This document shows, piece after piece, positions 46,900-57,100 of a stretch of 64,000 nt of DNA; positions within the stretch are counted from its first letter, which is position 1, and each line of letters starts with the position of its first letter. The notes beneath the pieces are model-generated. The model was given only the letters and a program-made list of their open reading frames with translations. It was not told the DNA's origin and searched no databases. The stretch is from UBA8437 sp964646205. Its GTDB lineage: Bacteria; Planctomycetota; Planctomycetia; Planctomycetales; Planctomycetaceae. The position numbers were made by a program, and so were the translations under genes. The stretch spans positions 10,822 to 74,821 of the forward strand of contig CAZYAZ010000018.1 of NCBI GenBank assembly GCA_964646205.1, given 5' to 3'.

Positions 46900-48380
46900 A
46901 TGGAAACCTCAACCGCCCCACCAACCGCNNNNNNNNNNNNNNNNNNNNNNNNNNNNNNNNNNNNNNNNNNNNNNNNNNNNNNNNNNNNNNNNNNNNNNNN
47001 NNNNNNNNNNNNNNNNNNNNNNNNNNNNCAACCGCCCCACCAACCGCACCTCGCCGCAGGCGTTCGCGAAACAAACGGATCGTGCTGGCATTGGCCACCG
47101 GATTCCTTGTGCTGGTCGCCTGTGAATTGATCGGACTGGTCGGGCTGGCCGTGGTCGACGGACGGCTCGACTTCGACACGCTGCATGCCGACCAGCGTGA
47201 ACGTGCCGCCGGATTCGCTCGCAATGCCCCACCACCCCTCGACGAGGTGCTGCACCCCCATCTTGGCTGGGTCCTCAACCCCGACCCCGACAGCGGTGTC
47301 TCGCTGGCCAAGACCCGTTTCCCGGTCAATCAACTCGGATTCCTCGACCACGGCCAACCACTGTCCACCCGTTCGCCGGACCGTCTCCGGGTGGCCATCG
47401 TTGGTGGTTCGGTCGCCTGGCACTTCTCGATGCACGGCCGAGACCAACTCGCATCTCGCCTCGCCCAGGCCCCCCGGTTCCAGGGCCGGGAAATCGAGAT
47501 CGTGTCGCTGGCCATTTCCGGTTACAAGCAACCGCAGCAATTGATGACCATGGCCTGGATCCTCTCGCTGGGTGCCGAGTTCGACATCGTCATCAACATC
47601 GACGGCTTCAACGAGGTCGCATTGCATCCCGCCGAGAATCATCCCAAGCAGGTTCACGTGGCCTATCCACGTGGTTGGCATGAACGTGTCCGGGAACTGC
47701 CCCGATCCGAGATCGTCCACACGCTCTATCACCATGCGTCACTGCGGCTGAACCGGCGACACTGGGCCAGCCGTTTTGTCGACAGCCCCCTGCGATACTC
47801 ACCGCTGCTGGGATTCATCTGGAGAACCCGTGACAACTGGTACCGCAAGCAACTGGACCACGACCTGTCGGTCATCACCTCGCAGTGGCTCAACCAGGCC
47901 AGCGTTTACATGCACACCGGGCCGGCCAATACCTACAAGGGTTCCGACCAGATGTACGACGAGATGGTTTCCCTGTGGGAACGCAGTTCCAGGCAACTCG
48001 ACCGACTCTGCCAGGCCAACGACATGCGGTACCTGCACGTCCTGCAACCCAACCAGTACCTCGAGGGATCCAAGCCTATGGGTGACGCCGAGCGAAAGAT
48101 CGCCATCTCGCCTGAGCACAAGTATCGCCCGGGAGTCATCGATGGTTACCCCCGGCTGAAATCAACGGGTCGTGAACTGGTGACCGCGGGAGTCGATTTC
48201 CTCGACCTGACGATGCTCTTCGCAAACACACCTCAACCGATCTACATCGACGACTGTTGCCACTACAACCAACAGGGCAACCGGATGCTGGCCGACGCCA
48301 TTGCCGACCGATTGCTGATGTCACCCAGGTCCGAACCGTCGGCTAGGACTTCACCTGGTAGGCAAACACGTCCGAATTGA
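46900..48380 (+). CDS. Membrane-anchored SGNH/GDSL-type hydrolase (interrupted by gap)
   Basis: As assembled the gene is split by the 100-N gap and the two parts are in different frames. Removing 119 bases (gap plus duplicate) joins METSTAPPTAPRRRRSRNKR directly to IVLALATGFLVLVACELIGL, giving one protein of about 453 residues: basic cytoplasmic leader, a membrane anchor, then an SGNH hydrolase domain. Its block I is VAIVGGSVAWHFS with the catalytic Ser in GGS, block III includes NIDGFNEVA, and block V is DDCCHYNQQGNRML with the Asp/His pair. The family includes esterases and O-acetyltransferase-like enzymes acting on polysaccharides. Its 3' end overlaps the convergent propeller gene by 38 bases. 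Confidence 0.82.
46910..46928. repeat. 19-bp contig-end overlap, left copy
   Basis: CAACCGCCCCACCAACCGC directly before the gap; identical to 47029-47047. It encodes part of STAPPTA in the hydrolase leader. Interpreted as one real sequence present twice because of the gap, not a biological repeat. Confidence 0.9.
46929..47028. other. Assembly gap (100 N), probably spurious
   Basis: Exactly 100 unknown bases. The 19 bases immediately before (46910-46928) are identical to the 19 immediately after (47029-47047): CAACCGCCCCACCAACCGC. This is what results when two contigs that overlap are joined by a standard spacer. Removing the 100 N and one 19-base copy restores a continuous reading frame for the SGNH hydrolase. 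Confidence 0.9.
47029..47047. repeat. 19-bp contig-end overlap, right copy
   Basis: CAACCGCCCCACCAACCGC directly after the gap; identical to 46910-46928. See the gap entry for interpretation. Confidence 0.9.
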
Positions 48381-49992
48381 GCAACTGGAACCTCAGCAAC
48401 AGGTTCTCGCCAGCCGGCAAATCCTGCCACGCCCGATTCTTCCACGCGACCGGCTGACGGATCCCGTCGCCGCGAATCGGCCGACAGTCGGCCGCCTCAA
48501 AACCAACAATCGGCTCGCTGTGTTTCCCTTTCGGGCGTCGGACCTCCACTCTCAACTCGCCACCGTTCCGGCTCTGTGAATTGACTGCCAATCCAGTTCC
48601 CGACCGGCGACCATGAAACACCTCGACCATCCCGCGGCCACCTGTTCCAACCGACGCAAACCGGTCCTGGCGGACCCGGGCCAGTCCAATTTTGCGAGTG
48701 TTCTGTCCCGGTGGAAAGGCGTGTCCGCCCGGACACGCGCTGTAGTAGAGATGAGTCATTCCATCGACCTCGACAGCCGACCCCTGCATTGTCAGGAAAC
48801 CGGCGTCCCAGTCCCCGGTCTTGCCCAACGCGATCAATGGTTTGCGACCGAGTGACCGGTGCCAGGCATGGCCGTCGTAACTGTAGGCCATCTGGATTTC
48901 GCACTTGCCCTCCCACCCCAATCTCACGCCCGCCACCTGAGACGGATGCAGCCCCCCTTCCACCCAGTACGTCTCGGGAAATCCGATCAACAGGTCCCGG
49001 GTGGGCAACATGCCCATGCCGTAGAACTCCAAGAACCGTGCGCCCCGTTCCACGGCCATCCGGTCGTCCAGTTCGTCGGGATACAGAGCCAGTCGTGGCG
49101 CGGACCAGTTGGTCAGAGCGTCAGTCGGGGCCGTGGCAATGGTCACGCTGCGACGGTCAAAGAGCCGCACACGAGGCTCCAACTTCACGCTGCCCAGGAT
49201 CCGTCCACGATGCGGATCGTGAACAAAACAGGCCGTGTCGGACATGTGGTGAAAGATGCCACAACCGGGGCGTTCGTAGAGATGCCAACGGAAGCCGTCG
49301 GCCGAGTAGTACATCCAGTACCCGTGATGCCTTCGGGTCTGCGGATGATCCAGCGCCTCGGGGACACCCAGGATCGGAGCAAACCCGACAGCAATGCCCA
49401 GGTAACGCCTTTCAGGAGGAGCGGCCGGTCCCAGGTCCATCACGCTCGGCCCGTGCCCTCGCATGTTGACCAGGTTGTTCTTTGTCGACCCATTCCGTGC
49501 CACCACGCCCAGTTTCGGGCGCCGCCAATGAATCCCATCACTGCTCTCGGCATAGGCAACGTCGTAGGGATTTCCTGACCCGGTTTTTTTGGCGATCGGC
49601 TGGTACCACATGCGGAACCGCTGTCCGTCATGCAGCACACTCCCATAGAGCAGCACTCCGGTCTCGAGCGAGGAATCGCACTCGAGAACCGGATCGCCGT
49701 GCTTCTCGGCCGGATGAAACCGGAGATCGGCTCCCTGGATGTCACGGATTTGTCGGGTGTCCAGGAACGCGAATCGGCTCCGCCCCGCCAGGTCGTTGGC
49801 GCGGGTGTACTGGTACCGTTGCGGTTGATTGAGGTTTGCAAAGTGAAGTTGGTCCGGCTCCGGCCTGGCAATTTTGGTGTCAGCGGCCCGGGTTTCCGGA
49901 TCCGTGCCCCCGCCTGCCGCGACCGCCGCGAGCCCGGCTGCTCCGGTCAATATTTGTCGGCGACTGAATCCGTGTGGCGTCGAATGTGTCAT
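48343..49992 (-). CDS. Tat-exported glycosidase-like beta-propeller
   Basis: A 549-residue protein with a twin-arginine signal (FSRRQILTGAAGLAAVAAG). The body is a five-bladed propeller of the GH32/43 type: VLHDGQRFRMWYQPIAKK, YAESSDGIHWRRPKLGVV, MYYSADGFRWHLYERPG and MAYSYDGHAWHRSLGRKP mark successive blades, and the C-terminus is a beta-sandwich ending LRFQLLNSDVFAYQVKS. It is a divergent relative of the proteins at 33817 and 58659, with a longer insert between the second and third blades. No catalytic triad could be confirmed, so the substrate is unknown. Upstream it faces the ceramidase-like gene divergently. Confidence 0.8.
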   Translation of the reverse strand: MTHSTPHGFSRRQILTGAAGLAAVAAGGGTDPETRAADTKIARPEPDQLHFANLNQPQRYQYTRANDLAGRSRFAFLDTRQIRDIQGADLRFHPAEKHGDPVLECDSSLETGVLLYGSVLHDGQRFRMWYQPIAKKTGSGNPYDVAYAESSDGIHWRRPKLGVVARNGSTKNNLVNMRGHGPSVMDLGPAAPPERRYLGIAVGFAPILGVPEALDHPQTRRHHGYWMYYSADGFRWHLYERPGCGIFHHMSDTACFVHDPHRGRILGSVKLEPRVRLFDRRSVTIATAPTDALTNWSAPRLALYPDELDDRMAVERGARFLEFYGMGMLPTRDLLIGFPETYWVEGGLHPSQVAGVRLGWEGKCEIQMAYSYDGHAWHRSLGRKPLIALGKTGDWDAGFLTMQGSAVEVDGMTHLYYSACPGGHAFPPGQNTRKIGLARVRQDRFASVGTGGRGMVEVFHGRRSGTGLAVNSQSRNGGELRVEVRRPKGKHSEPIVGFEAADCRPIRGDGIRQPVAWKNRAWQDLPAGENLLLRFQLLNSDVFAYQVKS

Positions 49993-50118
49993 CTCGACCG
50001 TTTCCTCGTATTATCGTTGCTGGCCGATTGCTATCCCGTGGAACATCCGCAAGGAGAACCACCACGCTTTCGGTAAAACCCAGACTATCCTCACCCCGAC
50101 GGAAGCGGGAGCGTACCG

Positions 50119-51546
50119 ATGAGTTCCACCAGTTGTTGCCAGGCCGTTTCTGGATCGTTCTTTTCCCTACCACAAACTCTCTCCCGTCTCATCGCGGTGA
50201 TGGCAATCGCTGGGGTCTTGTTGCTCACCCAGACGGCATCGCTGCAGGCTGGCTGGAAAGCCGGGTTGTCCAAGGCGGAACTGACCCCCAGGACCGATGT
50301 CTGGCTGGCCGGCTACGGCAGCAAGCGGGTCGCCACCGAGACACTGCACCCGTTATGGATGAAAGCACTGGCTCTGGACGACGGGGCCGGACGCCAGGTC
50401 GTGTTGATCACCAGTGACTTCCAGGGCGTCCCCAAGGGAATGAGCGACAGGGTCTTTGAACAGGTGAAAAAGAAACACGGTCTGCAGCGACACCAGATCA
50501 TGTTCACCTTCTCACACAATCACTGTGGCCCCAGGCTGGGTGAAGATCTGATTGACTATTACCAGGTCGAGGAAGCGCAGGAAGAACTCGTCCGGAAATA
50601 CACCGACCGGATGGTCATTGTCAGCGTCGACCTGATTGGTCGTGCCCTGGCCGACCTGAAACCGGCAACGATCCACACCGGCCAGGGCCGATCGACCTTC
50701 GCGGTGAACCGGAGAAACAATCGTGAGGCCGATGTGCCAGCCCTGTTGGCTGCCGGAAAAGCCCTGGTGGGCCCGGTTGATCACACCGTACCCGTGATGA
50801 CGATCACCGGCAAAGATGACAACCTGCGGGCCATTCTGTTTGGATACGCCTGTCACCCGACGACGCTGAGTTTCACCAAGTGGTGCGGCGATTATCCCGG
50901 GTACGCGCAGGTGGAAATCGAGAAAAACCACCCCGGCACGTTGGCAATGTTTGTCAACACGTGCGGAGGCGACCAGAACCCCCTGCCGCGCCGAAAGCTC
51001 GAACTCTGTCAGAAATACGGGCACATGCTGGCAGTCGGCGTCGAGGAGGCTCTCAAGAAAAAGCCCTTGCGACCAGTTGCCCCCGGATTGAAGACAGCCT
51101 TTGAATACGTCCCGCTGGCGTACCAGAAGCTCGTGACCCGTGAAACGCTTATCAAGGCTCAGAAGAGCACCAACCGGATCGAACGTCGTTGGGCAACCCG
51201 GCTGCTGGGCAAACTGGACAACGGTGTGAAATTCTCGCCGACCTATCCCTATCCGATACACGCCTGGCGTCTGGGTAAGGACACGCTGATGATCGGAATG
51301 GGTGCCGAGACAGTTGTCGACTTTGCGTTGCGGTTCAAGAACGAGTTCGGTCCGCGGACATGGGTCTGCGGCTACGCCGACGATATGATCTCCTACATCC
51401 CCTCGCGTCGTGTCTGGGAAGAGGGTGGTTACGAGGGCGGTGCCCGCCTCTACGAGTATGGCCGCCCGGCTTACCGCTGGGCCGGTGATGTCGAGAAACG
51501 CATCGCCACATCTGTCCACAAGCTCGTCAAACAGGTCTCGAAATAG
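50119..51546 (+). CDS. Neutral/alkaline ceramidase-like exported hydrolase
   Basis: A 475-residue protein of the ceramidase N-terminal-domain family. The leader has a hydrophobic core (LIAVMAIAGVLLLTQTASLQ). Landmarks are KAELTPRTDVWLAGYGSK, the zinc-site segment FTFSHNHCGPRLGEDL, the second His motif FGYACHPTTLSFTKWCGDYP and NTCGGDQNPLPRRKLEL, all in the family order. ATG at 50119 follows GGGAG. It is related to the gene at 43636 but only moderately similar. It precedes the kelch protein by 11 bases on the same strand, so the two are likely one transcript. Confidence 0.86.
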   Translation: MSSTSCCQAVSGSFFSLPQTLSRLIAVMAIAGVLLLTQTASLQAGWKAGLSKAELTPRTDVWLAGYGSKRVATETLHPLWMKALALDDGAGRQVVLITSDFQGVPKGMSDRVFEQVKKKHGLQRHQIMFTFSHNHCGPRLGEDLIDYYQVEEAQEELVRKYTDRMVIVSVDLIGRALADLKPATIHTGQGRSTFAVNRRNNREADVPALLAAGKALVGPVDHTVPVMTITGKDDNLRAILFGYACHPTTLSFTKWCGDYPGYAQVEIEKNHPGTLAMFVNTCGGDQNPLPRRKLELCQKYGHMLAVGVEEALKKKPLRPVAPGLKTAFEYVPLAYQKLVTRETLIKAQKSTNRIERRWATRLLGKLDNGVKFSPTYPYPIHAWRLGKDTLMIGMGAETVVDFALRFKNEFGPRTWVCGYADDMISYIPSRRVWEEGGYEGGARLYEYGRPAYRWAGDVEKRIATSVHKLVKQVSK

Positions 51547-51557
51547 CGACTCCTCTC

Positions 51558-52574
51558 ATGCAACACACCATTCGCACGTCGATCGCGTGCTTGGCACTCG
51601 TATCCCCGATGTTCGCGGCCGACGCTGCCCATCCGCCATGGGTCCGTGTGACGCAAAAGGCCGGCTGGACGGCCCGGGATTCGCAAGGCGAACTGGTGTT
51701 CAAGAACCGGCTCTGGCTGTTCGGCGGCTGGATGAACTCCTTCGAGGCTCCTCCACGTGACGTCTGGTCCTCGGCCGATGGGAAAAACTGGACACGCGCC
51801 ACCGAAAAGGCTCCGTGGATCCACAGCGACCTGTCGATGTCCCTGACCTTCAAGAATCGCATGTGGTTCATGGGGGGATGGTACAACGGCCGCCTACCCG
51901 GCCATTCGGCCAGCAACCAGGTCTGGTCCTCGACCGACGGCAAGGCATGGACCCAGGACACCCGGTCTGCAGGGTGGACGCCACGACTGGCCGCGGCGCT
52001 GGTCGAATTCAAGGGCCGCATGTGGATCCTGGGCGGTACCGAGAACTATTACTTCGGCGACACCAGGAGTCTCAAGAACGACGTCTGGTCCTCCGCCGAC
52101 GGAAAGACCTGGACCCGGGCCACCGACAACGCCGGATGGGCGCCTCGGGCCTACCACCAGGCCGCGGTACTCGGCGACCGCATGTTTGTTTTCGGCGGTG
52201 GCAACTACGTCCCCGGGTACGAGGCACACAACGACGTCTGGAGTTCCACCGATGGAATCCACTGGAAGCGGGTGAGCGACAAGGCACCGTGGCATCCGCG
52301 GCTGTGGTTCTCGTCGGTCGTCTACCGCGACCACATGTGGGTGCTCGGAGGATGGTCCAACAATCCATCGAAAAACTGGGGCGACGCCTGGTACTCCCGG
52401 GACGGGAAGACATGGACCGAGTACAAGACCACGACCACGTGGAAGGAACGCCACGAGCTTTCGGCCTACGTGATGCGCGACACGCTCTGGATCGCCGGTG
52501 GTCACGCCAAACCGCTCAACAGCGAGGTCTGGTCACTCACGCTGCCCAAAAACTGGCCGGGCTCGCAGAAATGA
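51558..52574 (+). CDS. Exported kelch/galactose-oxidase-like beta-propeller
   Basis: A 338-residue secreted protein with signal peptide QHTIRTSIACLALVSPMFAA. It consists of about six kelch-type blades, each with LWLFGGW or MWILGGT followed by DVWSSADGKxW: examples are NRLWLFGGWMNSFEAPPRDV, NRMWFMGGWYNGRLPGHSAS and DRMFVFGGGNYVPGYEAHND. The repeated SSADGKTWTRA also resembles an Asp-box. A ligand- or carbohydrate-binding role is likely; no catalytic residues were recognised. It follows the ceramidase-like gene closely. Confidence 0.85.
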   Translation: MQHTIRTSIACLALVSPMFAADAAHPPWVRVTQKAGWTARDSQGELVFKNRLWLFGGWMNSFEAPPRDVWSSADGKNWTRATEKAPWIHSDLSMSLTFKNRMWFMGGWYNGRLPGHSASNQVWSSTDGKAWTQDTRSAGWTPRLAAALVEFKGRMWILGGTENYYFGDTRSLKNDVWSSADGKTWTRATDNAGWAPRAYHQAAVLGDRMFVFGGGNYVPGYEAHNDVWSSTDGIHWKRVSDKAPWHPRLWFSSVVYRDHMWVLGGWSNNPSKNWGDAWYSRDGKTWTEYKTTTTWKERHELSAYVMRDTLWIAGGHAKPLNSEVWSLTLPKNWPGSQK

Positions 52575-52612
52575 CCATCTGTCGCCGGAGTTAGTTGCCG
52601 ACCGACGTTTGG

Positions 52613-52930
52613 TTACTCGGCGAACATTCCGAAAACAAACGCTTCCTCCAGTTCTTCAACGACAGTCTGTCCGTCGTCGTCGGTCAGCATCAGGGTGGCC
52701 ATGTAGGCGTGCCATTTGGGCAGCCCGGGATACTCGCGCATCCGGTCCCAATGGGCACGACTTGGTGCCACGCCATGCAAGAACAAGCGATCGCCTCGAA
52801 GGTAAATAGCCATGCTCACCTCGTGCTCGGCCATGCTCTGTCCGATATCCGGCCAGAGTTCATCATGGGCCCGCTTGTACTCGTCATAACAACCCGGTTT
52901 CAGGCGAAAGGACTCGGCAATCGTGAACAC
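52613..52930 (-). CDS. L-rhamnose mutarotase-like protein
   Basis: A 105-residue dimeric alpha/beta-barrel-like protein. E. coli RhaM, which interconverts alpha and beta L-rhamnose, is 104 residues and its key residues are conserved here: Tyr18 and His22 in DEYKRAHDELWPDI, and the Trp in PKWHAYMATLM. The GTG at 52930 follows GGGGAG at ideal spacing and gives exactly family length; an upstream TTG at 52966 would add 12 unlikely residues. No rhamnose isomerase, kinase or aldolase genes are nearby. It may act on another deoxysugar released by the surrounding secreted hydrolases, which is inference. Confidence 0.82.
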   Translation of the reverse strand: MFTIAESFRLKPGCYDEYKRAHDELWPDIGQSMAEHEVSMAIYLRGDRLFLHGVAPSRAHWDRMREYPGLPKWHAYMATLMLTDDDGQTVVEELEEAFVFGMFAE

Positions 52931-53010
52931 GGATGTCTCCCCGGATGCTTGAATGAATCGTGCCAAACTACGACGATCGTATCGGCATCACCAGCATCAG
53001 GAGTTCTGTT

Positions 53011-54093
53011 TTGCGGAACATCTCGAACCGGCTCGTCCCCCTGTTGATTGGTGGCACCCTGCTGGCCGGCCAACTCCCGGCCATCGCGACGGGAGCCGAC
53101 GGCACTCCCGGGCTGGTCCAGCCTCTCAGCGTGAAACGCGTGGTCTCCAACGGCCGGCACAACGCATTTGCCGCTTTCGCGAAATGGAAAAACAACTACT
53201 GGCTGTGTTTTCGGAGCGGGACCGGACATGGATCCACCGATGGTGACATCGTCGTCCTGAGATCCAGTGACACGAAGGCCTGGACCGAAGTGATGCGGCA
53301 GGACGTCCAGGGGGACGACCGCGACCCCCAACTGCTTGCCACCCCGAAACGGTTGTTCCTCTACACCAACAGTCGCGACTCGGGATTCCGTGTCTTCGCG
53401 AATCACACCGACGACGGACAACACTGGAGCAAGCCTCAGCCGGTCTACAAGAACGGGTTCATTCTCTGGAAACCTCTCAGCCACGGCGGGAAGTTCTATG
53501 CGGCGGCCCATCGCCCCGGCCCCAACAACCGCCGCCACGCCGACCTGGTCACATCGACAGATGGAATCGACTGGAAACTGGCCTCGACCATTCGAGCCGG
53601 CCAGGGAGAAAGCGAAACCACCCTGCATTTCCTGGACGGGAACCGCCTGGTGGGGTTTCTCCGCAGCCAGGTGACAGTCGGCGGTTTCCTGATGGAGTCA
53701 GTCCCTCCTTACACCAAGTGGACGCAGCGTCCCGCCGGACATCATCTTTCCGGCCAGTCGGCCTACACGTTTGCCGGTGTCACCTACATGATCTCCCGCG
53801 AACTGCGGTACACGCCCCCGGTGCCCCCATCAACACTGCGAGTGAACGTCGCCAGCAGGGTCAGCCAGGCCACGATGGTGTTCACCTTCCAGGATGGAAA
53901 ATTGACCCCGTACTGTCGTCTTGGCCCACTCCAGGGCAACCACGACAGTTCTTACGCGACCGCGGTTCAAGTCGGCAACGAGATGCTGGTCGTCTACCAC
54001 CGATCCGCTCACGAGTACAGTGGGGCCACGCGATTGAAAGACGCCGCCGAACTGTTCCTGGCCCGGGTCCCGCTGAAAACACCACAACGCTGA
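53011..54093 (+). CDS. Exported sialidase-like beta-propeller
   Basis: A 360-residue secreted protein. The TTG at 53011 follows AGGAG at ideal spacing and starts a signal peptide (RLVPLLIGGTLLAGQLPAI); the longer GTG frame from 52960 has no such signal. The mature part has sialidase-style Asp-boxes and blade motifs: FRSGTGHGSTDGDIVVLRSS, TNSRDSGFRVFANHTDDG, VTSTDGIDWKLASTIRAG and LGPLQGNHDSSYATAVQVGN. A possible nucleophile region GESETTLHF lies before the last blades. Family members bind or cleave sialylated or related glycans; catalytic residues were not verified. Confidence 0.83.
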   Translation: MRNISNRLVPLLIGGTLLAGQLPAIATGADGTPGLVQPLSVKRVVSNGRHNAFAAFAKWKNNYWLCFRSGTGHGSTDGDIVVLRSSDTKAWTEVMRQDVQGDDRDPQLLATPKRLFLYTNSRDSGFRVFANHTDDGQHWSKPQPVYKNGFILWKPLSHGGKFYAAAHRPGPNNRRHADLVTSTDGIDWKLASTIRAGQGESETTLHFLDGNRLVGFLRSQVTVGGFLMESVPPYTKWTQRPAGHHLSGQSAYTFAGVTYMISRELRYTPPVPPSTLRVNVASRVSQATMVFTFQDGKLTPYCRLGPLQGNHDSSYATAVQVGNEMLVVYHRSAHEYSGATRLKDAAELFLARVPLKTPQR

Positions 54094-54104
54094 AGCCACC
54101 GGTT

Positions 54105-54121
54105 GTGTGCCGGAATCACAC
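54105..54121. terminator. Hairpin between convergent genes
   Basis: GTGTG (54105-54109) and CACAC (54117-54121) pair around CCGGAAT in the 27-base gap after the sialidase-like gene. Short and without T-tract; weak evidence. Confidence 0.25.
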
Positions 54122-57100
54122 TACGGTTGGCTCAGCGCCTGTCTCAGGTAGGCGATGGCGTCGGCGATCTCGGCGGGGCTGATCTTCTCGAAGAGGTTCG
54201 ACGGCATCAGCGAAACCGCCGACGCCTTGACCGACTCGATCTCCTTCCGTAGCACCGTGTCGGTCAGCCCCTTTTCCCTCCGCAGCGTCAGGCTGGTGGC
54301 CGATTCGGCGGCCATGGTCCCCGTGTAAATCCGCCCGGCGGTGGTCACAACCGTGTAGCTCTGGAAGGCCGGTTCGATCGTCGCGCTGGGATTCAGAAAT
54401 TCCAGCAAGATCGCTTCGTCGGGTTTCTTGATCACACCGGCAAGATCGGGACCGACAGCATGTCCTTCTTTCTTCAACCTGTGACAGGCCAGGCAATGAC
54501 GGGCAAACACCTCGCGCCCCTGCCGGAGATTCCGTTTTCCCTTCAGGGCCTTCTGGTAACGCACGACCCGCGACCGCAACTCCGCCTCCAATGGCCGCTT
54601 GGCAAACAGGCGTCGAGCCCGTGCCGACACCATCACGTCGCGAGCCGCCATCAACCGCTCACGTCGCGACGCATCGAGTTGGGCAACGGCCACCGTTTTC
54701 TTTTCCAGTGCATCGACCAGAACCACCAATCGGTCCTCACGTGCCATCACTGCATCGAGCACGTTTTTCCGCAACCGTGGCGTGTAACTGCTCCATCCGG
54801 CCAGCATCGCCGGGACAGCCTTCCGGTCCGACAATGCGTTCATTGCATCAACAGCCGCCAATTGCAGGTCCAGTGGCTGCCCCGGACCCAACAGTTTCTT
54901 GAACGTGGCAACTGCCTGGTCGTACGACGCAAAGGCCAACAGCCGGACCGCAGCAACCCTGCCGGGAATCGCAACACCGAGATCCTGTGCACGGACCATC
55001 GCGAGTTTCATCTCTCGACGAATCTCCGGCCGACCTCCGAAACCAAGCCGCGACGCCAGCCCGATCGCCAGGTGTCGAATCGGTGGAGATCGATCGGCCA
55101 CCAGGCGAGACAACGCCGGCCAGGTTGTCTCGGCGCCTTCCAGTTTCACCTCGTTGCCGGCCAACCCGGACACCAACCCTTCCAGGCATGCCGTCTTGAC
55201 GACCACGTCGTGGGGAATCATCGCTTCGAGAACAGGAACCCATTCCGTCACACGGCGGCGTCCTCCAAGAGTCGCCGCCAGGGGACCGATCAATTCACGC
55301 CCTCCCTTTCCCACCGTCTTCCCGGCAAGAAGTCCGGCCAGCAATCGTCCGGCACGGTCACGGGATCCCGAGAGAATCGCCGCCGACATCCATCGCTCGT
55401 GGCCAAAGCGGCGGGCGAGTTCCAACAGCGAAGAATCCGCCGCGGCATTTTTCGACTCACCCAGAGTCAGCCCCACCTGCAAGCGAACACGTGGTTCGGC
55501 TGATACCGACAATCGCATCAGTCGGGCAATGGTTTCGGCATTGTCCGGCAGCACGCGTTCGGAGAGTTGCAGCGCATGCAATCGAACTCCCGGATTCGTA
55601 TCTCCCAGGGCCACAACAATTTCCTGCGGACGAAGCGCTCCAAGCCCCTCGAGCGTATAGAGGGCGTGCAAGCGTCCAACCGCGGACCGGTCTTGCCGAA
55701 CCATTTCCGTCAATCCGTCCACGGCCGTGAGGCCACCACGGCCAATCAACAGCCGCTGGGCGGTGAAGCGTCGCCAGGCGTTGTCGTCTGCCAGCGCCGC
55801 CAGCAAGACCTTGTTGGACGCTCCCTGCCACTCGACCGCGGGCCGCAGCCGGGCTTTGCTGGGGATCAGCCGCCAGATGCGTCCTCGCTTTCGGCCTCCG
55901 GACAAGCCGTAACGTTGCTGGAGAAAGCGGGGGATCGCCGAGTAGTCTTCGACAATCTCCCGATACATGTCGACGATGTACATCGCCCCGTCGGGCCCGA
56001 TCCGCAGGTTCACCGGACGGAACCAGGGATCACCCGAAGCCAGGAATTCTGACCGAGGCTCGTTTGCCGTCCGACGGGCCCGGTAAACCGAACCGTCAAG
56101 AGTCAGGGCGCTGCGATGAATCACGTTGTTGGACGGTTCGCAACAGAACAACTGGCCGACCATTTCGCGAGGAAACAGGCGTCCCTGGTAAATCTCGGTC
56201 CCGCAACCACTGGTGAAATATCCACCGGAGGTTTCCCGTTGACCGTAGAACTTGACCCAGTTCGGGTCTTGCCCGCGAACCACCCGCCATGGGTGTGGCG
56301 GACTGATGCCAAACACGCGGTTGTAGTTGGATGCGGTGTAGGCCACCGCCGGAGAGGCCACAAAGGGATTGCGGCCCAGGTAACGGTACGGCAGCGGCAA
56401 GTTGGCCGAAACCGGCGTTCCACCAGCCGTCGTGAAACGATCACCGATCGCGTTCATCCCCCAGCCGAAGGTCCGCACGGTTCCGGTCACCGGCTCAATC
56501 GCCGACCCGTCGGGCTTGATGCGAAAATCGGTCCGTCCCAGCGTGACGGGTGTCTTCAGTTTGGGACCGCGGATTGTCCCTCCATCACCACCCGAACCCA
56601 CGTAAATCCAGTTGTCGAGTCCCCACCTCGGGTTGTTGATCCCTCGTTCAATGAACTCGCGTCGGAACCCGGTCAACAGGGTCTTACGAACCTCGGCGCG
56701 GCCGTCACCGTCGCGATCGGCCAGGAACAGGATGTCCGGAGCACACACAACCACCAGGCCATCTCCCGATGGCAAGAGGCCATAACACGGAGGCAACCGA
56801 TCGGCCCACACCCGCGCCGTGTCCATCCGGCCATCGCCATCGGAATCGACCAGCAGTTTGACCGTACCAAATTGTCCTCGTTTCGCCTGCTCGGCAATCG
56901 GGCCACCGATGCGTTCCCAGCGAATGCGACGGACCGATCGATCGATCGTGCCCGACTTGTTCAATTCCGTCACATCAATCTCGCCTTCGAGATTGAACCC
57001 GTGAATCTCTCCAACGAACATCCGTCCACGGGCATCAAAGGCAACACACGAGGGCTCGACAACAACAGGTTCACTCGCAACCAATTCGATACGGAACCCC

